Shown: positions 1 to 9,592, numbered from the stretch's first letter. The stretch is DNA of 64,000 bases from Acidicapsa acidisoli (GCF_025685625.1 NZ_JAGSYI010000003.1:124001-188000), one strand, 5' to 3'. The notes: generated from the sequence alone by a model not told the origin. Translations and numbers: made by a program.

Positions 1-125
1 CATATTGGACCCACGCTTAATCAGCAACGATCAAAACCCGGCATGACCGACAAAATCGACATTCCTCCGGCCTTCACACTCGTTGCATTTTCGTCAACCG
101 ATACCCTTCGGCTAACAGAGCAATA

Positions 126-221
126 AACAACTTAGTATCAACGACTTACGCGAATCGGCTGGCAGCCTAAAGTATTGAAAAGAAACGATAGGTAGTTCTT
201 GTTGAGGAGACATTGTGGGGT
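126..221 (+). repeat. Imperfect direct repeat, copy A
   Basis: This segment aligns by eye over about 95 bases with 629-724, at roughly 70 percent identity. Shared blocks include TATCAAC, ACTTACG, CCTAAA, TTGAAAAG and ATTGTGGGGT. The two copies flank and partly overlap a degenerate integrase fragment, so they may be an attachment-site or integrase-end duplication left by a lost element. That reading is inference. Confidence 0.5.
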
Positions 222-597
222 GAAAAAGAGCGAGTTCCCTGCCCTTCTTTGCACCGAAGAATTCCCGAATGGTCGCTGTCTACTGATTGAAGCGGTGCTT
301 GGGCATTCGAGGACTCGGATGGCAGGCGCTTCAGCATACCTACGCACGCTGCTGTACGAGACCGGAGTTCCCGTAGGAGTGCGGCAAAAGCTGATGCGCG
401 ACGTAAACATGAGGACGACGATGAACGTCTACGGCTCGTCCAGTCTCAGAGCAAGGACAGAGGCAAATAGCCGCGTTGTGCATATGCTGGTGGCAAAAGA
501 AAAGCTCACCGATTTTGCAGAATTCAAGGGCTTGGAGCAGACAGAACGCTTATTGTGGGGTCGTGATTTCCTAAGTGGTTGCGGGGATAGGGTTTGA
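199..597 (+). pseudogene. Tyrosine recombinase (integrase) C-terminal remnant
   Basis: The reading frame (TTG start, 132 codons) keeps the last part of a tyrosine recombinase catalytic domain. Residues 51-60 and 70-79 read like the family's LLYETGVPVG and MRTTMNVYG blocks, and the candidate nucleophile Tyr78 is present. The upstream HxxR box is degraded: SAYLRT sits where HAFRHT is usual. The core-binding domain and first catalytic Arg are missing. A full integrase is 350-420 residues, so this is a dead fragment. It sits between two imperfect repeats (126-221 and 629-724), which fits the decayed edge of an integrated element. Confidence 0.7.
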
Positions 598-628
598 ATC
601 AGCGACATATGGGTTATGAGAGCAACTA

Positions 629-724
629 ACAACGTAATATCAACAACTTACGGGGAGCGGTCGGCAACCTAAACCCTTGAAAAGTAATGGTAGGGAATCC
701 TTATTGTGGGGCTATTGTGGGGTT
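629..724 (+). repeat. Imperfect direct repeat, copy B
   Basis: This is the partner of 126-221, lying just after the integrase remnant. It ends in a doubled ATTGTGGGG block. The rest of 598-875 contains no gene I can support. Confidence 0.5.
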
Positions 725-875
725 GTATTTTCGTTTCCGGGGGCAGCATGATGGCCTTCCGAATCCCTGTGGTCATGCACGCTTTTCACTCGATATGCTG
801 TTTTCAACATTTGCTGAAAGCATCACATTCGGTGAAAAACCTCAAATAGGCCTGGTCATTCCTGCGCAATAATAA

Positions 876-904
876 TTGTTCCCACGATTGGGAATGATTA
901 TAAT
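876..904 (+). promoter_or_regulatory. Promoter of the toxin-antitoxin operon with overlapping palindrome
   Basis: A -35 box TTGTTC (876-881) and a perfect -10 box TATAAT (899-904) are separated by exactly 17 bases. A palindrome with 6-base arms and a 4-base centre, TTCCCA-CGAT-TGGGAA (879-894), covers the end of the -35 box and most of the spacer. Toxin-antitoxin operons are usually autorepressed, so this is a good candidate operator for the downstream antitoxin. The motif is seen directly; its role is inferred. Confidence 0.6.
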
Positions 905-924
905 GGAAGGCGAGGTGAAATGCC

Positions 925-1587
925 ATGGTGATGACTCTCGAAACGCTCACAACGAACGAAGCGGCTGTGGTCGCGGGGGTCTCCGTCGATGACGTGAACC
1001 GGGCGATTGATCGCAAAATCTTACCCAAGAATCTCTACCGGACAACGGCGGTTCGCACACTCAAGAGAGACGCTTGTCTTTGGATTGCATTCTGGTTCGA
1101 GACCTCCGAGTCCCTTACGCCCACCGCCCGCCAACGGGTCATCGCGGCAGGTTCGCAACGCTGCCCATCTTGGGCAGCATTACGAAACTGCAAGCTGCAG
1201 GAAACGCGAAACATTGAGGTGGGAATTCAAGACATTTGGGAAGAAGTGAACAACCGGTTAGAGGAACTAGAGAGAGCGCAGCAAATGGTGATTGAAGATC
1301 CCGAAATTCTTTCTGGAACACCAGTCATACAAGGAAGCAGAATCCCGGTCTATGACGTTGCCAGTCTCGTAGAAGAAAGGACTCCGATGGACGAACTCAA
1401 AGAGCTCTACCCCAGGTTGTCCGAGGAGCAGTTTCGTCTTGCTTCTGTGTACGCAAAGGCTCGGCCTCTCCGAGGTCGGCCAAAGCGGAAATCGCTGCCT
1501 GACTCGAGTAGGATTTCCGTCTCGAAGAAGAATCTTCGAGAGGCCTCCATAGGAGGACCTAAACGTGCAAAAGTTGCTTCTCGATGA
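925..1587 (+). CDS. DUF433-domain antitoxin
   Basis: This is a 220-residue protein with a DUF433 domain (about residues 120-180: IEDPEILSGTPVIQGSRIPV, then a helix-turn-helix-like stretch). DUF433 proteins are VapB-type antitoxins paired with DUF5615 toxins, and that pair is present here. The N-terminal 60 residues look like a small DNA-binding helical domain (TTNEAAVVAGVSVDDVNRAI). A basic tail (residues 185-220) may contact nucleic acid. The ATG follows a GGCGAGGTG ribosome site. The 3' end overlaps the toxin start by 23 bases, implying coupled translation. It probably neutralises the toxin and represses the operon through the palindrome at 879-894. Confidence 0.8.
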   Translation: MVMTLETLTTNEAAVVAGVSVDDVNRAIDRKILPKNLYRTTAVRTLKRDACLWIAFWFETSESLTPTARQRVIAAGSQRCPSWAALRNCKLQETRNIEVGIQDIWEEVNNRLEELERAQQMVIEDPEILSGTPVIQGSRIPVYDVASLVEERTPMDELKELYPRLSEEQFRLASVYAKARPLRGRPKRKSLPDSSRISVSKKNLREASIGGPKRAKVASR

Positions 1588-1978
1588 AAACCTTAGTCCA
1601 ACGCTGGTTGATGTTGCCCACGCGATGGGATTCGTGTGCTCGCACATCAACTTTCTTGGTCTGAATTGCGCCAAAGATTGGGAGTTAAAATCTACGATCC
1701 TCGATGGTGATTACACGTTCGTCACGAATAACAGCGTCGACTTCCGTGGCCCCGCGAAAACCCCAGGAAGCCAGGGTGTTTATTCAAGCATCTCCCTCCA
1801 TGCCGGCCTCGTCTGCATCGACGCTACGGGGGGTCTCAATCTGGATAGACAGAAGCGTCTGTTTGTACTCATTCTTTCCGACATCGAAAAGCATGGTGAT
1901 CTGACAAATCAGGTGTTGCAGGTGACGCTTACACCCGATGGAGCAGTGGAACTCAGCCGTTATTCGATGCCGCGCTAG
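1565..1978 (+). CDS. DUF5615 PIN-like toxin
   Basis: The 137-residue protein begins MQKLLLDENLSPTLV. The acidic D7-E8-N9 cluster typical of DUF5615/Mut7-C PIN-like nucleases is near the N-terminus, and further acidic residues fall around 47-60 (DGDYTFVTNNSVDFRG). These proteins are the predicted ribonuclease toxins of DUF433/DUF5615 modules. The start is GTG, chosen because AGGAGG sits 5 bases upstream and because it preserves the conserved N-terminus. It lies inside the 3' end of the antitoxin gene, so expression is coupled. No lesion is visible, so the module looks intact despite lying among element remnants. Confidence 0.8.
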   Translation: MQKLLLDENLSPTLVDVAHAMGFVCSHINFLGLNCAKDWELKSTILDGDYTFVTNNSVDFRGPAKTPGSQGVYSSISLHAGLVCIDATGGLNLDRQKRLFVLILSDIEKHGDLTNQVLQVTLTPDGAVELSRYSMPR

Positions 1979-2011
1979 GGCACGATGGATCCAACGATGA
2001 ATCCCTGTTCG

Positions 2012-2128
2012 TTAAGGACCCAAAAACAACGGTCGATTAAGATTAGCTAGATGGTGCACACGGCCAGCCGCGTCCTTCACGCAATAGCTGATCGTCTTCT
2101 TGTGAACATCCAGTCCAATGAAGTACAT
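2012..2128 (-). pseudogene. IS110-family transposase N-terminal remnant
   Basis: The minus strand encodes MYFIGLDVHKKTISYCVKDA followed by about 18 residues. This is the signature N-terminus of IS110/IS1111 transposases, carrying the first RuvC-like Asp. The frame stops after about 38 residues, whereas the full protein is 300-400, so only the first tenth survives. No terminal repeat or partner fragment was found nearby. Confidence 0.75.
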
Positions 2129-2253
2129 AGTCTGAGGAGCCTCCAAGGTCGTTCTCTGAATCAGCTTGGTGATGAGTTCAGCATCTTGCAACACCTCGTG
2201 CTCCTCCTCGACTTATCATTCAAACATTACAGCCAAGTGACTCGCTTTCCATT

Positions 2254-2289
2254 ATCGATGAGCGCATTGGCGATAAATCACTCATCGAT
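2254..2289. promoter_or_regulatory. Perfect 9-base inverted repeat upstream of PadR
   Basis: ATCGATGAG (2254-2262) and CTCATCGAT (2281-2289) form a perfect inverted repeat with 18 bases between. It lies about 150 bases upstream of the PadR start. PadR proteins bind dyads in their own promoters, so this is a plausible operator; that is inference. The rest of 1979-2435 holds only the IS110 remnant. Confidence 0.4.
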
Positions 2290-2435
2290 TGTGCGCTAGT
2301 CGAGAAAACAGGCGGCTCGACAAGACCGCTTACTCGCGAGTGCGATGCCGTCCTGCTTCACCTCCACTTGCTTTCCCAATGAAGCTGTGCCATACTCCGT
2401 TGGGCAACCAAATGGAACGCGTGGAGCGTAGCCTA

Positions 2436-2783
2436 ATGAAGCAGAAGAGGGATGTACAGCAGGGGACATTAGCGTTGATGGTGCTGAAGACGCTTCAAGT
2501 TCTGGGCCCGCTGCACGGATACGCAATTGCACGACGCATCGCGCAGATCAGCAATGAACTTCTCTCAGTTAACCAGGGAACGCTCTATCCGGTCCTGCTG
2601 AGACTTGAGCAAGAGCGCGCGGTCGCATCGGAGTGGGGACCTTCAGAGAACAACCGGCGTGCCCGTTTCTACCGGCTCACTCGCGCCGGTGAAAAACTGC
2701 TCCAAACGGAGAAGCGCGATTGGGAACAGACAGCGGCGATCATTGCGCGTTTTTTTGAAGTGAAGGCAGAGGATTTGGCATGA
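2436..2783 (+). CDS. PadR-family transcriptional repressor
   Basis: This small winged-helix protein (115 residues from this start) has the PadR core: DVQQGTLALMVLKTLQVLG, then LHGYAIARRI, then the wing LSVNQGTLYPVLLRLEQERA and a C-terminal dimerisation helix. PadR proteins repress neighbouring transporter or detoxification genes and lose DNA binding on contact with small ligands. An in-frame ATG at 2412 is an alternative start. I prefer 2436 because GGAG lies 9 bases upstream and the family normally begins a few residues before this core. The stop overlaps the permease start by 4 bases (ATGA), the standard acidobacterial PadR-ADOP arrangement. Confidence 0.88.
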   Translation: MKQKRDVQQGTLALMVLKTLQVLGPLHGYAIARRIAQISNELLSVNQGTLYPVLLRLEQERAVASEWGPSENNRRARFYRLTRAGEKLLQTEKRDWEQTAAIIARFFEVKAEDLA

Positions 2784-5593
2784 GAATCCTGAACCGGCTC
2801 TTCGTGCGTCTGTGGAATTTCTGCCTAGGCATCCGTGATGATGAGCGCCTGCGTGAGGAGATGGGGACGCACGTCGCGATGCAGGCAGAGGAGAACGTCC
2901 GAGGTGGGATGACTCCGATCGAAGCTCACCGTCATGCGGTGCTCACACTGGGAGCTGTCGAAGCGATTCGAGAGCAATACCATGAGGAAGAAGGACTGCC
3001 GCTACTCGAAAGTCTGCTGTATGACTTCCGCTATGCACTGCGTCAGTTGCGCAGATCACCTGCCTTTACGCTGACGGCGGTGCTCACACTGGCGCTGGGC
3101 ATCGGCGCAACCACGGCGATCTTCACGCTGGTCGAGCAGGTGATGTTGCAATCGCTGCCGGTCACGCGACCGGATCAGCTTTGGCGCATCGGCTTCCGGC
3201 CCCATTGCTGCGAATGGGCTGGATACAGCGAGGACCAAGACGACGACGCGCCGGGCAATTGGAATCTGTTTCCGTATGAGGCATACAAGCTATTCCGGGC
3301 AAACACGACAGGATTCCAGGATCTGGCAGCGCTGCAGGCGGGTAACCAGCCGGTGGCAGTGCGACGCGCCGGCTCAGCGGGACTGCCGGAGACGGCGAAT
3401 GGCGAGTTTGTTTCCGGAAACTTTTTCCAGACGCTGGGTGTATCGGCGTGGCGCGGAAGACTGCTTGTCGACGTCGATGACCGAGAGGGCGCGCCTCCGG
3501 TGGCGGTGATGAGCTTTCACGCGTGGCAGGAGAAGTACGGCTCCGATCCTTCGGTGGTGGGAGCGACATACCAGATCAACGACCGTGCATTCACGATCGT
3601 CGGCGTGGCTCCGGCTGGTTTCATTGGAGCGAACATGACGAGCTGGGGCGTGCCGGATCTGTGGATGACGGTCGCGACGGAGCCGTTGATGCTCGGTAAA
3701 ACGGCGCGAATGAAAAATCCGCGGGTCGACTGGCTGGACTTGATCGGACGTGCGCGTCCCGGAACCAATCCGAGAGCGCTTCAGGCAGAGCTGCAGGGCG
3801 AATTGCACGGCTGGCTGGCCAGCCACGTGGCGGATATGAGTCCGCAGGAAAGAGCTGTGTGGCAGAAGCAGACGCTTCGCGTGTCGCCTGGCGGTGCAGG
3901 TTTCTCCAGTTTGCGGAGGTATTACAGCGAGAGCCTCCTGCTGCTGATGGTCACGGCTTGCTGCGTTTTGCTGGTGGCTTGCGCTAACATCGCCAATCTG
4001 CTGCTGGCGCGCGGTCTGAGAAACCGGCAACAGACGGCGGTGCGCGTGGCGCTAGGAGCATCGCGCGGACGCCTGGTGAGGAATGCGCTGCTGGAAAGCG
4101 TTACGTTATCCCTGATCGGCGGCGTGGCCGGCTTGGCTGTGGCCTGGGCGGGGGCGCGCCTGATACTTTATCTCGCCTTCCACATGCTGGAGCGAAGCAC
4201 CTGGATTCCAGTGCATGCTTCGCCCTCTGTTCTGGTCGTGCTCTTCGCGCTCGGAGTCTCTGTGCTGACCGGAGTGATCTTTGGCGTCGCGCCGGCGTGG
4301 ATGACTTCGCACGCGGAGCCGGTGGAGGCGATGCGTGGCGCCAATCGCGAGGTGGGAGGCGGCCGTCATTGGGCACAGAAGGCGCTGGTGATTGCGCAGG
4401 TGGCGGTATCGCTGGTGTTGCTGAGCGCCGCTGCGATGCTGGGCGGCAGCCTGCGCAATCTGGAGCACCAGAACTTCGGGTTCGATCCGGAGGGGCGTTA
4501 TCTGGTTTCCATCAATAGCCCCATACTGTCGGGCCATAAGCAGGAACAACTGGTCCCGTTCTATCGTGAGATTCAGGACCGGCTCAGCTCCATCCCCGGG
4601 GTGCGCGGCGTCAGCGCCACCACCTATGCGCCGATGGCCGGTGGTCAATGGGGTCACGACATTCGGATTCAGGGCAAACCAGAGCCCGGTCCGAAGGACG
4701 ATGTATCCGCAGACTGGACCCGCATCACTCCGGGGTTCTTCGATTCGATCGGCGTCCGAATGCTGGCAGGGCGCACCATCAACGAAGACGACAACGGGAA
4801 TGGGCGGCACGTGGCTGTTGTCAACGAAGCCTTCGCGAAGAAATTCTTCGGTAATCAGAATCCCATCGGCCAACACTTCGGACCGGGTCCTATAAAGAAT
4901 TCGGGGACCTACGAGATTGTCGGCGTCGTCCAGGACATCCATTACGTAACTTGGAGTTTCGCAGATCCAGACCGGCCCATGTATTACGTCCCCGAGGCGC
5001 AGACCGTTGCCTTCGATCAGCGAGATCTCCAGAGTGACGAGCTTTTGTCGCAGAACCTCTTTAACATCGTCGTCTGGGCACCGGGGCAGCCGACCAACAT
5101 TCCCATGCAGGTGAAGAAGGCCCTGGCTGCGGTCGATCCGAACCTGATGATCCGTGACATTCAGCCGTATATGAGAGTGATTCAGGGAACTTTCGACCAG
5201 CAGAACATGATCGCCAGCCTTACTTGGCTGTTTGGCGCGGTTGGCCTGGTGCTGGCTGCGATTGGCCTTTATGGCGTGACCGCATATGGCGTGGAGCAAC
5301 GCAGGAGCGAGATTGGAGTGCGCATGGCGCTTGGGGCGGATCGCGGCTCGGTCGTTGCGATGGTGTTGCGCGGAGCGTTCTGGCAGGTTGGCATCGGATT
5401 GGGGATCGGGATTCCGGCGGCTATTGGAGCGGGATATCTAATGGCGAGCCAGCTTTTCGGAGTCACGCCGTGGAATCCATTATTGTTGGCGGTGGCGACG
5501 GTACTTCTCGGATTGGCGGCGCTGTTTGCTGCAATGATTCCCGCGCGGAGAGCTGCCAGCATTGATCCGATGCAGGCGCTGCGCAGCGAATGA
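2780..5593 (+). CDS. ADOP-family ABC transporter permease (MacB/FtsX type)
   Basis: This is a 937-residue permease of the acidobacterial duplicated orphan permease type. An N-terminal prefix domain (about residues 10-75, with RDDERLREEMGTHVAMQAEE) precedes a first transmembrane helix near residue 95, ending in the LALGIGATTAIFTLV motif. A large MacB-like periplasmic core follows, then an FtsX block near 385-510, a second core, and a C-terminal FtsX block (about 810-930) ending PARRAASIDPMQALRSE. Such proteins are built from two fused permease halves and lack a linked ATPase gene, as here. The substrate is unknown; MacB relatives power efflux across the outer membrane. Translation is coupled to PadR by the ATGA overlap. 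Confidence 0.9.
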   Translation: MRILNRLFVRLWNFCLGIRDDERLREEMGTHVAMQAEENVRGGMTPIEAHRHAVLTLGAVEAIREQYHEEEGLPLLESLLYDFRYALRQLRRSPAFTLTAVLTLALGIGATTAIFTLVEQVMLQSLPVTRPDQLWRIGFRPHCCEWAGYSEDQDDDAPGNWNLFPYEAYKLFRANTTGFQDLAALQAGNQPVAVRRAGSAGLPETANGEFVSGNFFQTLGVSAWRGRLLVDVDDREGAPPVAVMSFHAWQEKYGSDPSVVGATYQINDRAFTIVGVAPAGFIGANMTSWGVPDLWMTVATEPLMLGKTARMKNPRVDWLDLIGRARPGTNPRALQAELQGELHGWLASHVADMSPQERAVWQKQTLRVSPGGAGFSSLRRYYSESLLLLMVTACCVLLVACANIANLLLARGLRNRQQTAVRVALGASRGRLVRNALLESVTLSLIGGVAGLAVAWAGARLILYLAFHMLERSTWIPVHASPSVLVVLFALGVSVLTGVIFGVAPAWMTSHAEPVEAMRGANREVGGGRHWAQKALVIAQVAVSLVLLSAAAMLGGSLRNLEHQNFGFDPEGRYLVSINSPILSGHKQEQLVPFYREIQDRLSSIPGVRGVSATTYAPMAGGQWGHDIRIQGKPEPGPKDDVSADWTRITPGFFDSIGVRMLAGRTINEDDNGNGRHVAVVNEAFAKKFFGNQNPIGQHFGPGPIKNSGTYEIVGVVQDIHYVTWSFADPDRPMYYVPEAQTVAFDQRDLQSDELLSQNLFNIVVWAPGQPTNIPMQVKKALAAVDPNLMIRDIQPYMRVIQGTFDQQNMIASLTWLFGAVGLVLAAIGLYGVTAYGVEQRRSEIGVRMALGADRGSVVAMVLRGAFWQVGIGLGIGIPAAIGAGYLMASQLFGVTPWNPLLLAVATVLLGLAALFAAMIPARRAASIDPMQALRSE

Positions 5594-5780
5594 TCCACAC
5601 ATTTAATAGTCCCGATCATACTCATTGAATGTTGCCGATTCATTCACCCATACCGATCGTAAGAACCAAGTATTCAATAGATGCATTCAGGCTTTAGCGC
5701 TCATTGATCCTATCCAGGTTGGCTCACGTGCTCTCGTCGATGCTCCTGCGCAGACAGGAAAAAATCTGAGGTTAATCGAG

Positions 5781-6617
5781 ATGTACCGTAACCATTCCGC
5801 GCAACGAGAACTATGGTTGGCGGATGAGTTGAGAGACTAGTCCAAGGCAACAACATTGCCGAGCTGTTTTCCATTGAAGGAAAGCTCGATCTCGATGAAG
5901 ATCTATTCAGGCGAGCACTCGAGCATACCTTCCGCGAAGTTGAGTCGTTACGAATAAGGTATCTTCGGCGAAAGGGAGCAGTTCTTCAACGGTTAGATCA
6001 CTCCTTAGTGCTGAATTATGCGGCCATTGATCTTCGGAGCCAGTTCTTCACCTCGGTTGGCAATGATGGAATGGATCTCACAGGATCTTCGCCAGCATGT
6101 GGACTTGACGGTTGGCAGGTTGCATGCGATAGCACTGTTCCGCTTGGCGGACACGAGATACGCTTGGTACGTACGAGCCCACCATATTTGTATAGACGGC
6201 TACAGTGGGATGCTGTGGGCTCACAGGGTTGCGGACGTCTATACAGCGTTCGTTAATGGCGATAATCCTTCTCCATCACCGTTTGCATCGCTTTGCGCTC
6301 TGCTTTCCGAGGAGGAATCCTACCGCAGTTCCGAACAAGTGCGGCGTGACCGTGCCTCCTGGATTGCTGAAATGGAGGGTGCACCGGATGCGGCGACGCT
6401 GGCCTCGCGGAAAGCCGCACCGTCCGTACGATGTATCCGAGTGCAAATAGAACTCTCTCCTAAGACAGAAGCGCACTTGCGCCAGTTAGCGCAGGAGTCC
6501 GGAGTGGAGATATCAAGCCTTCTATTTGCGTTTGTAGCGGTGTACTTGGCGCGGATGGAGGGCATGGGTGAGGTTGTAGTTGGGCTTCCGGTAACAGGGC
6601 GATTGACCGACTGGAGC
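5781..6617 (+). pseudogene. NRPS condensation-domain remnant, frameshifted
   Basis: Pieces of a condensation domain occur in successive frames. SAQRELWLADELR (5790-5830) resembles core motif C1. A block around 5860-6060 reads NIAELFSIEGKLDLDEDLFR in another frame. A third frame from about 6060 carries the catalytic HHICIDG (6180-6200), matching HHxxxDG. The homology stops at [14 protein letters not shown] (6612), a conserved late region, where unrelated transposase sequence takes over. At least two frame changes and the loss of everything downstream make this a dead fragment of a nonribosomal peptide synthetase. 5594-5780 shows nothing recognisable. Confidence 0.72.
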
Positions 6618-6809
6618 GGAGAACAGTTGTGGCGTGCATACATCCAACTGACAGAAGCAGAGGAAGCCTTTCGACTCTACAAGAGCGACCTGGTCATGAG
6701 GCCTGTCTGGCACCAGAAAGAACGCCGCGTGCAAGCCCACATCCTGGTCTGCTTTCTTGCCTATGTGCTCTGGAAAACCCTGAGCCTATGGTGCCAGCGC
6801 GCCCAGCCG
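6618..6809 (+). pseudogene. IS4/IS1634-type transposase C-terminal remnant
   Basis: In frame with the condensation remnant, the protein switches to [20 protein letters not shown] and then [15 protein letters not shown]. This is the conserved C-terminal end of IS4/IS1634-type DDE transposases (E of the triad, then the HQK and FLAYVLW blocks). Only about 64 residues remain. The junction with the peptide-synthetase piece at about 6612-6620 implies insertion followed by deletion. Confidence 0.7.
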
Positions 6810-6825
6810 GGCTGGGCATCGCGAG

Positions 6826-6996
6826 TATGCTGGCGACCGACTTCCGCGCCTCGACAGCGTCGGAATACTGGTCCACCGTCCCGATGACGCGCTTCCGATA
6901 GACACGTCTTCCGTTCCCGCCTGTTTCTGACCATCGAAACTGCCAGACGTCCGGACCATGCTTTCGAATGCTTCTTATAAGGCTTCCATGTTGCAT
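6826..6996 (-). pseudogene. Tyrosine integrase N-terminal remnant
   Basis: The minus strand from an ATG at 6996 reads MQHGSLIRSIRKHGPDVWQF, then [20 protein letters not shown]. This is the arm-binding N-terminus of acidobacterial phage-type integrases. It ends abruptly near 6826 against the transposase piece. A tRNA-like 3' fragment lies about 340 bases away at 7335-7362, which would fit an old integration site. 6997-7504 contains no intact gene. Confidence 0.6.
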
Positions 6997-7334
6997 GTTT
7001 CCCTCCTGGATCGCAGTGGAGATCAAGAGGAATGTTCCGTGCGTCAGTTCTATTGAGTCCAGCATTTGCTGAGGTTCTACCTCATCGTGTCGCTTTGCGT
7101 CGACAGTGATGTAGATTGTTGAGCTGAGTTCGACTCTTGGGCCTTACCCCGTGTCTGGATGAGCACTGATGGCAAGAGTTGAGATTTCACGGCAAGAAGG
7201 ACAAGTGCAAACCCAAACTGTCGTGCGTCTACTGCGACCAGCCACACTGCCCCAGAGCGGGGTTCACGGAAGTGGGGTAAGATGAGTGCGAATTCCACCT
7301 TCGACTCGACCCACGCTCTGTCACGAGGACGGCC

Positions 7335-7362
7335 GCGGGTTCGAGTCTCGTCGCTCCCGCCA
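7335..7362 (+). other. tRNA 3'-end-like fragment (possible attachment site)
   Basis: The segment has the shape of a tRNA T-arm plus acceptor end: a 5-base stem GCGGG/CTCGT closing TTCGAGT, then CGCTCCC, one base and CCA. No matching 5' acceptor strand (GGGAGCG) or anticodon arm is present just upstream, so it is not a complete tRNA. Integrases often leave such duplicated tRNA 3' ends at attachment sites, and an integrase remnant is nearby. Confidence 0.35.
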
Positions 7363-7504
7363 GAACTTCTGAGTCTCGCTCTCTGGTGCCGCCGAATGGC
7401 CGAAGAACCCCCGAGGCCGGCCGCTCTCTTTCAGGCGAATCGCTCGATTCTGCGTGAGAGTTGTGAGTCCGGATCGGCTCAGAGTGGTCGACGCAAAGTT
7501 GAGA

Positions 7505-9592
7505 CTATTGGAAGGGTGGCCCGGCGTCCTCTAAGGCTGTACGGGAGAGGCGAATTCCAAGCCTCCGCATTTTGTGCTGGAGCGTCGAACGCTTGACTCC
7601 GAGGCGATCAGCTGCTCCGTTTGGTCCTGAGACCACACCATTCGTCTCCTCAAGGGCGCGGAGGATTTGATTTCGCTCCGTCCACTCCACCATGTCCTGA
7701 AGGTTTTCCTGCCGGGCGGACCTGGGGCTGACCGGAGATGGACTGGGCACGGAGTTCGGCTCCGGTTTCAGCTCCGCCAGAGATACATTCAGGATGGGAC
7801 TCTTTGAAATGAGCACCGCGCGCTCGATCACGTTTTGAAGTTCTCGAATATTCCCAGGCCAGTGATAGCGGATTAACGCCTGCATGGTTTCAGAAGGGAT
7901 GGTGCCGATCACGCGCTGATTCCGGCGGCTGAATTCCTTGACGAAGTGACGCACCAGCACGGGAATATCGTCCTTTCGCTCGCGCAACGCCGGCAATCTG
8001 ATGGGGAACACATTCAGCCGATAGTACAAATCGGATCGGAACATCCGCTCCTCTACCATCGATTTCAGATCGCGATTGGTTGCCGCAATCAGCCGGGCAT
8101 CCGAGCGGAGAGTTCGTGTACTCCCCAGGCGCTCGAACTCACGCTCCTGCAGAACTCGCAAGAGCTTTGGTTGAAGCTCCAGGGGGATTTCTCCGACTTC
8201 ATCAAGAAAGATGGTTCCACGATTCGCCAGCTCGAAACGGCCCACGCGCTGGTTGATGGCGCCGGTAAACGCACCCTTCTCGTGACCAAACAGCTCGCTC
8301 TCGAGCAACCCCGTCGGAATCGCCGCACAATTCAGTTTCACAAAGGCATTCGATTTACGAGAGCTGAGATTGTGCACGGCCCGAGCGATCAACTCTTTCC
8401 CAGTGCCCGTCTCTCCATAAATAAGCACAGTGGAATCGGCCGGCGCGACCGTCTCAATCTCTTTGAGAACACGGCGCAGTGGCTCGCTATCGCCTACGAT
8501 ATCCTCGAAGTGAAGCTCGTTGCGGATTTCGGATTCGAGATAGACGTTTTCTTGTGCGAGCTTATCCTTAAGTCCGGAAACCTTCTCATACTTGAGGGCA
8601 TTTTCAATAGCGAGAGCGACTTGATTCGCGACTAGGCCAAGGAAGGTAACATCATCCTCGGTGAAAGCGTTCTCGCGCGAACTGGCAAAACCAAATACGC
8701 CGACCACGCGTTCCCGGACGGTCAGAGGGTAAATGCAGAGGGACATGTTCGGATTGGAGCCCTGGGGATCAGCAGCGACTTCCTCCTTGGTCGCGATAAG
8801 TGGCTTGCCCGTCCGGAAGACGGTCTGGGCTCGCCCGGATGCGCGCTCGCCAGAAAACTCCTCATACTCGGCATAATCTCGAGCATAGCGACGCAGTTCG
8901 CCATCTTCCGGATCGGGCAGAGCGACACTTACGTTGTCGTAATTTGTAAAATGACGAATACTCGCGGCAATTTCACGAAGCAGGTCGCACAACTCCAGCT
9001 TGGTCACAATCCGATTGGTGATGTCCAGCAGCAATCGCAATCGGGCCTGCGCACGAGCGTCGTCGATTGCGACGGCGATCTGATCAGCAACTACGGACAA
9101 GAACTGTTGATCTTCGTCGGAGAATGCATCGTCGAGATGGCTGGCAAAAGCGAGACTTCCAAGCCTCCGGTGCGCCGTGCTCAGCGGAAAGGCGCACAGC
9201 GAGCGAAGCCCTAGCCTGGCAAACCGCTCGACCACAGGACGAAAGCCCGTTTCGAGATCGATGTTGGGAATGACCAGAGGTTTTTGATTCTCGTACACCC
9301 ACCATACAACAGTTTCTTCTTTTTTTATGCTGCTAACGGGGAGTGCCTCACGGGCACGGTCATAAGGGTCGCGTAAATGCCAGTGAACCCAATTGGCTGA
9401 CGGATCGAACATGGCTACGCCGTCGAATGCAACCACTCGATGCAGTTCGCTCGCACAGGTCTGGAACAGATCCCTTTCCTCGGAGTGAGATCGGATGAGC
9501 CTCGTGAGACGGGCGAGCGCCTCACAACGGGCGACAGCCCCTCCTGCTTTTTGCGCATTTTCCGTGGATGACTCCGGCATACCTGAGGCCAC
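7505..9592 (-). CDS. Sigma-54-dependent activator with two GAF domains (FhlA-like)
   Basis: This 695-residue enhancer-binding protein has two GAF sensor domains (about residues 35-180 and 200-340) and a linker helix. Its AAA+ domain (about 365-600) carries Walker A GETGTGKE, the sigma-54 contact loop GAFTGA and Walker B-like [12 protein letters not shown] Fis-type helix-turn-helix lies at the C-terminus ([20 protein letters not shown]). It lacks a receiver domain, so it should respond to a ligand or redox cue through the GAF domains. The start is GTG with AGGA 5 bases upstream; an ATG at 9580 is the alternative. It is transcribed away from the efflux operon, and the intergenic region carries a sigma-54 promoter plus paired dyads, so it very likely activates that operon. 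Confidence 0.93.
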   Translation of the reverse strand: MASGMPESSTENAQKAGGAVARCEALARLTRLIRSHSEERDLFQTCASELHRVVAFDGVAMFDPSANWVHWHLRDPYDRAREALPVSSIKKEETVVWWVYENQKPLVIPNIDLETGFRPVVERFARLGLRSLCAFPLSTAHRRLGSLAFASHLDDAFSDEDQQFLSVVADQIAVAIDDARAQARLRLLLDITNRIVTKLELCDLLREIAASIRHFTNYDNVSVALPDPEDGELRRYARDYAEYEEFSGERASGRAQTVFRTGKPLIATKEEVAADPQGSNPNMSLCIYPLTVRERVVGVFGFASSRENAFTEDDVTFLGLVANQVALAIENALKYEKVSGLKDKLAQENVYLESEIRNELHFEDIVGDSEPLRRVLKEIETVAPADSTVLIYGETGTGKELIARAVHNLSSRKSNAFVKLNCAAIPTGLLESELFGHEKGAFTGAINQRVGRFELANRGTIFLDEVGEIPLELQPKLLRVLQEREFERLGSTRTLRSDARLIAATNRDLKSMVEERMFRSDLYYRLNVFPIRLPALRERKDDIPVLVRHFVKEFSRRNQRVIGTIPSETMQALIRYHWPGNIRELQNVIERAVLISKSPILNVSLAELKPEPNSVPSPSPVSPRSARQENLQDMVEWTERNQILRALEETNGVVSGPNGAADRLGVKRSTLQHKMRRLGIRLSRTALEDAGPPFQ

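Noticed and set aside
4106-5299. A 397-codon open frame on the minus strand within the first ADOP gene
   Set aside because: It lies wholly antisense to a well-supported permease, has Arg/His-rich composition typical of a shadow frame and no ribosome site.
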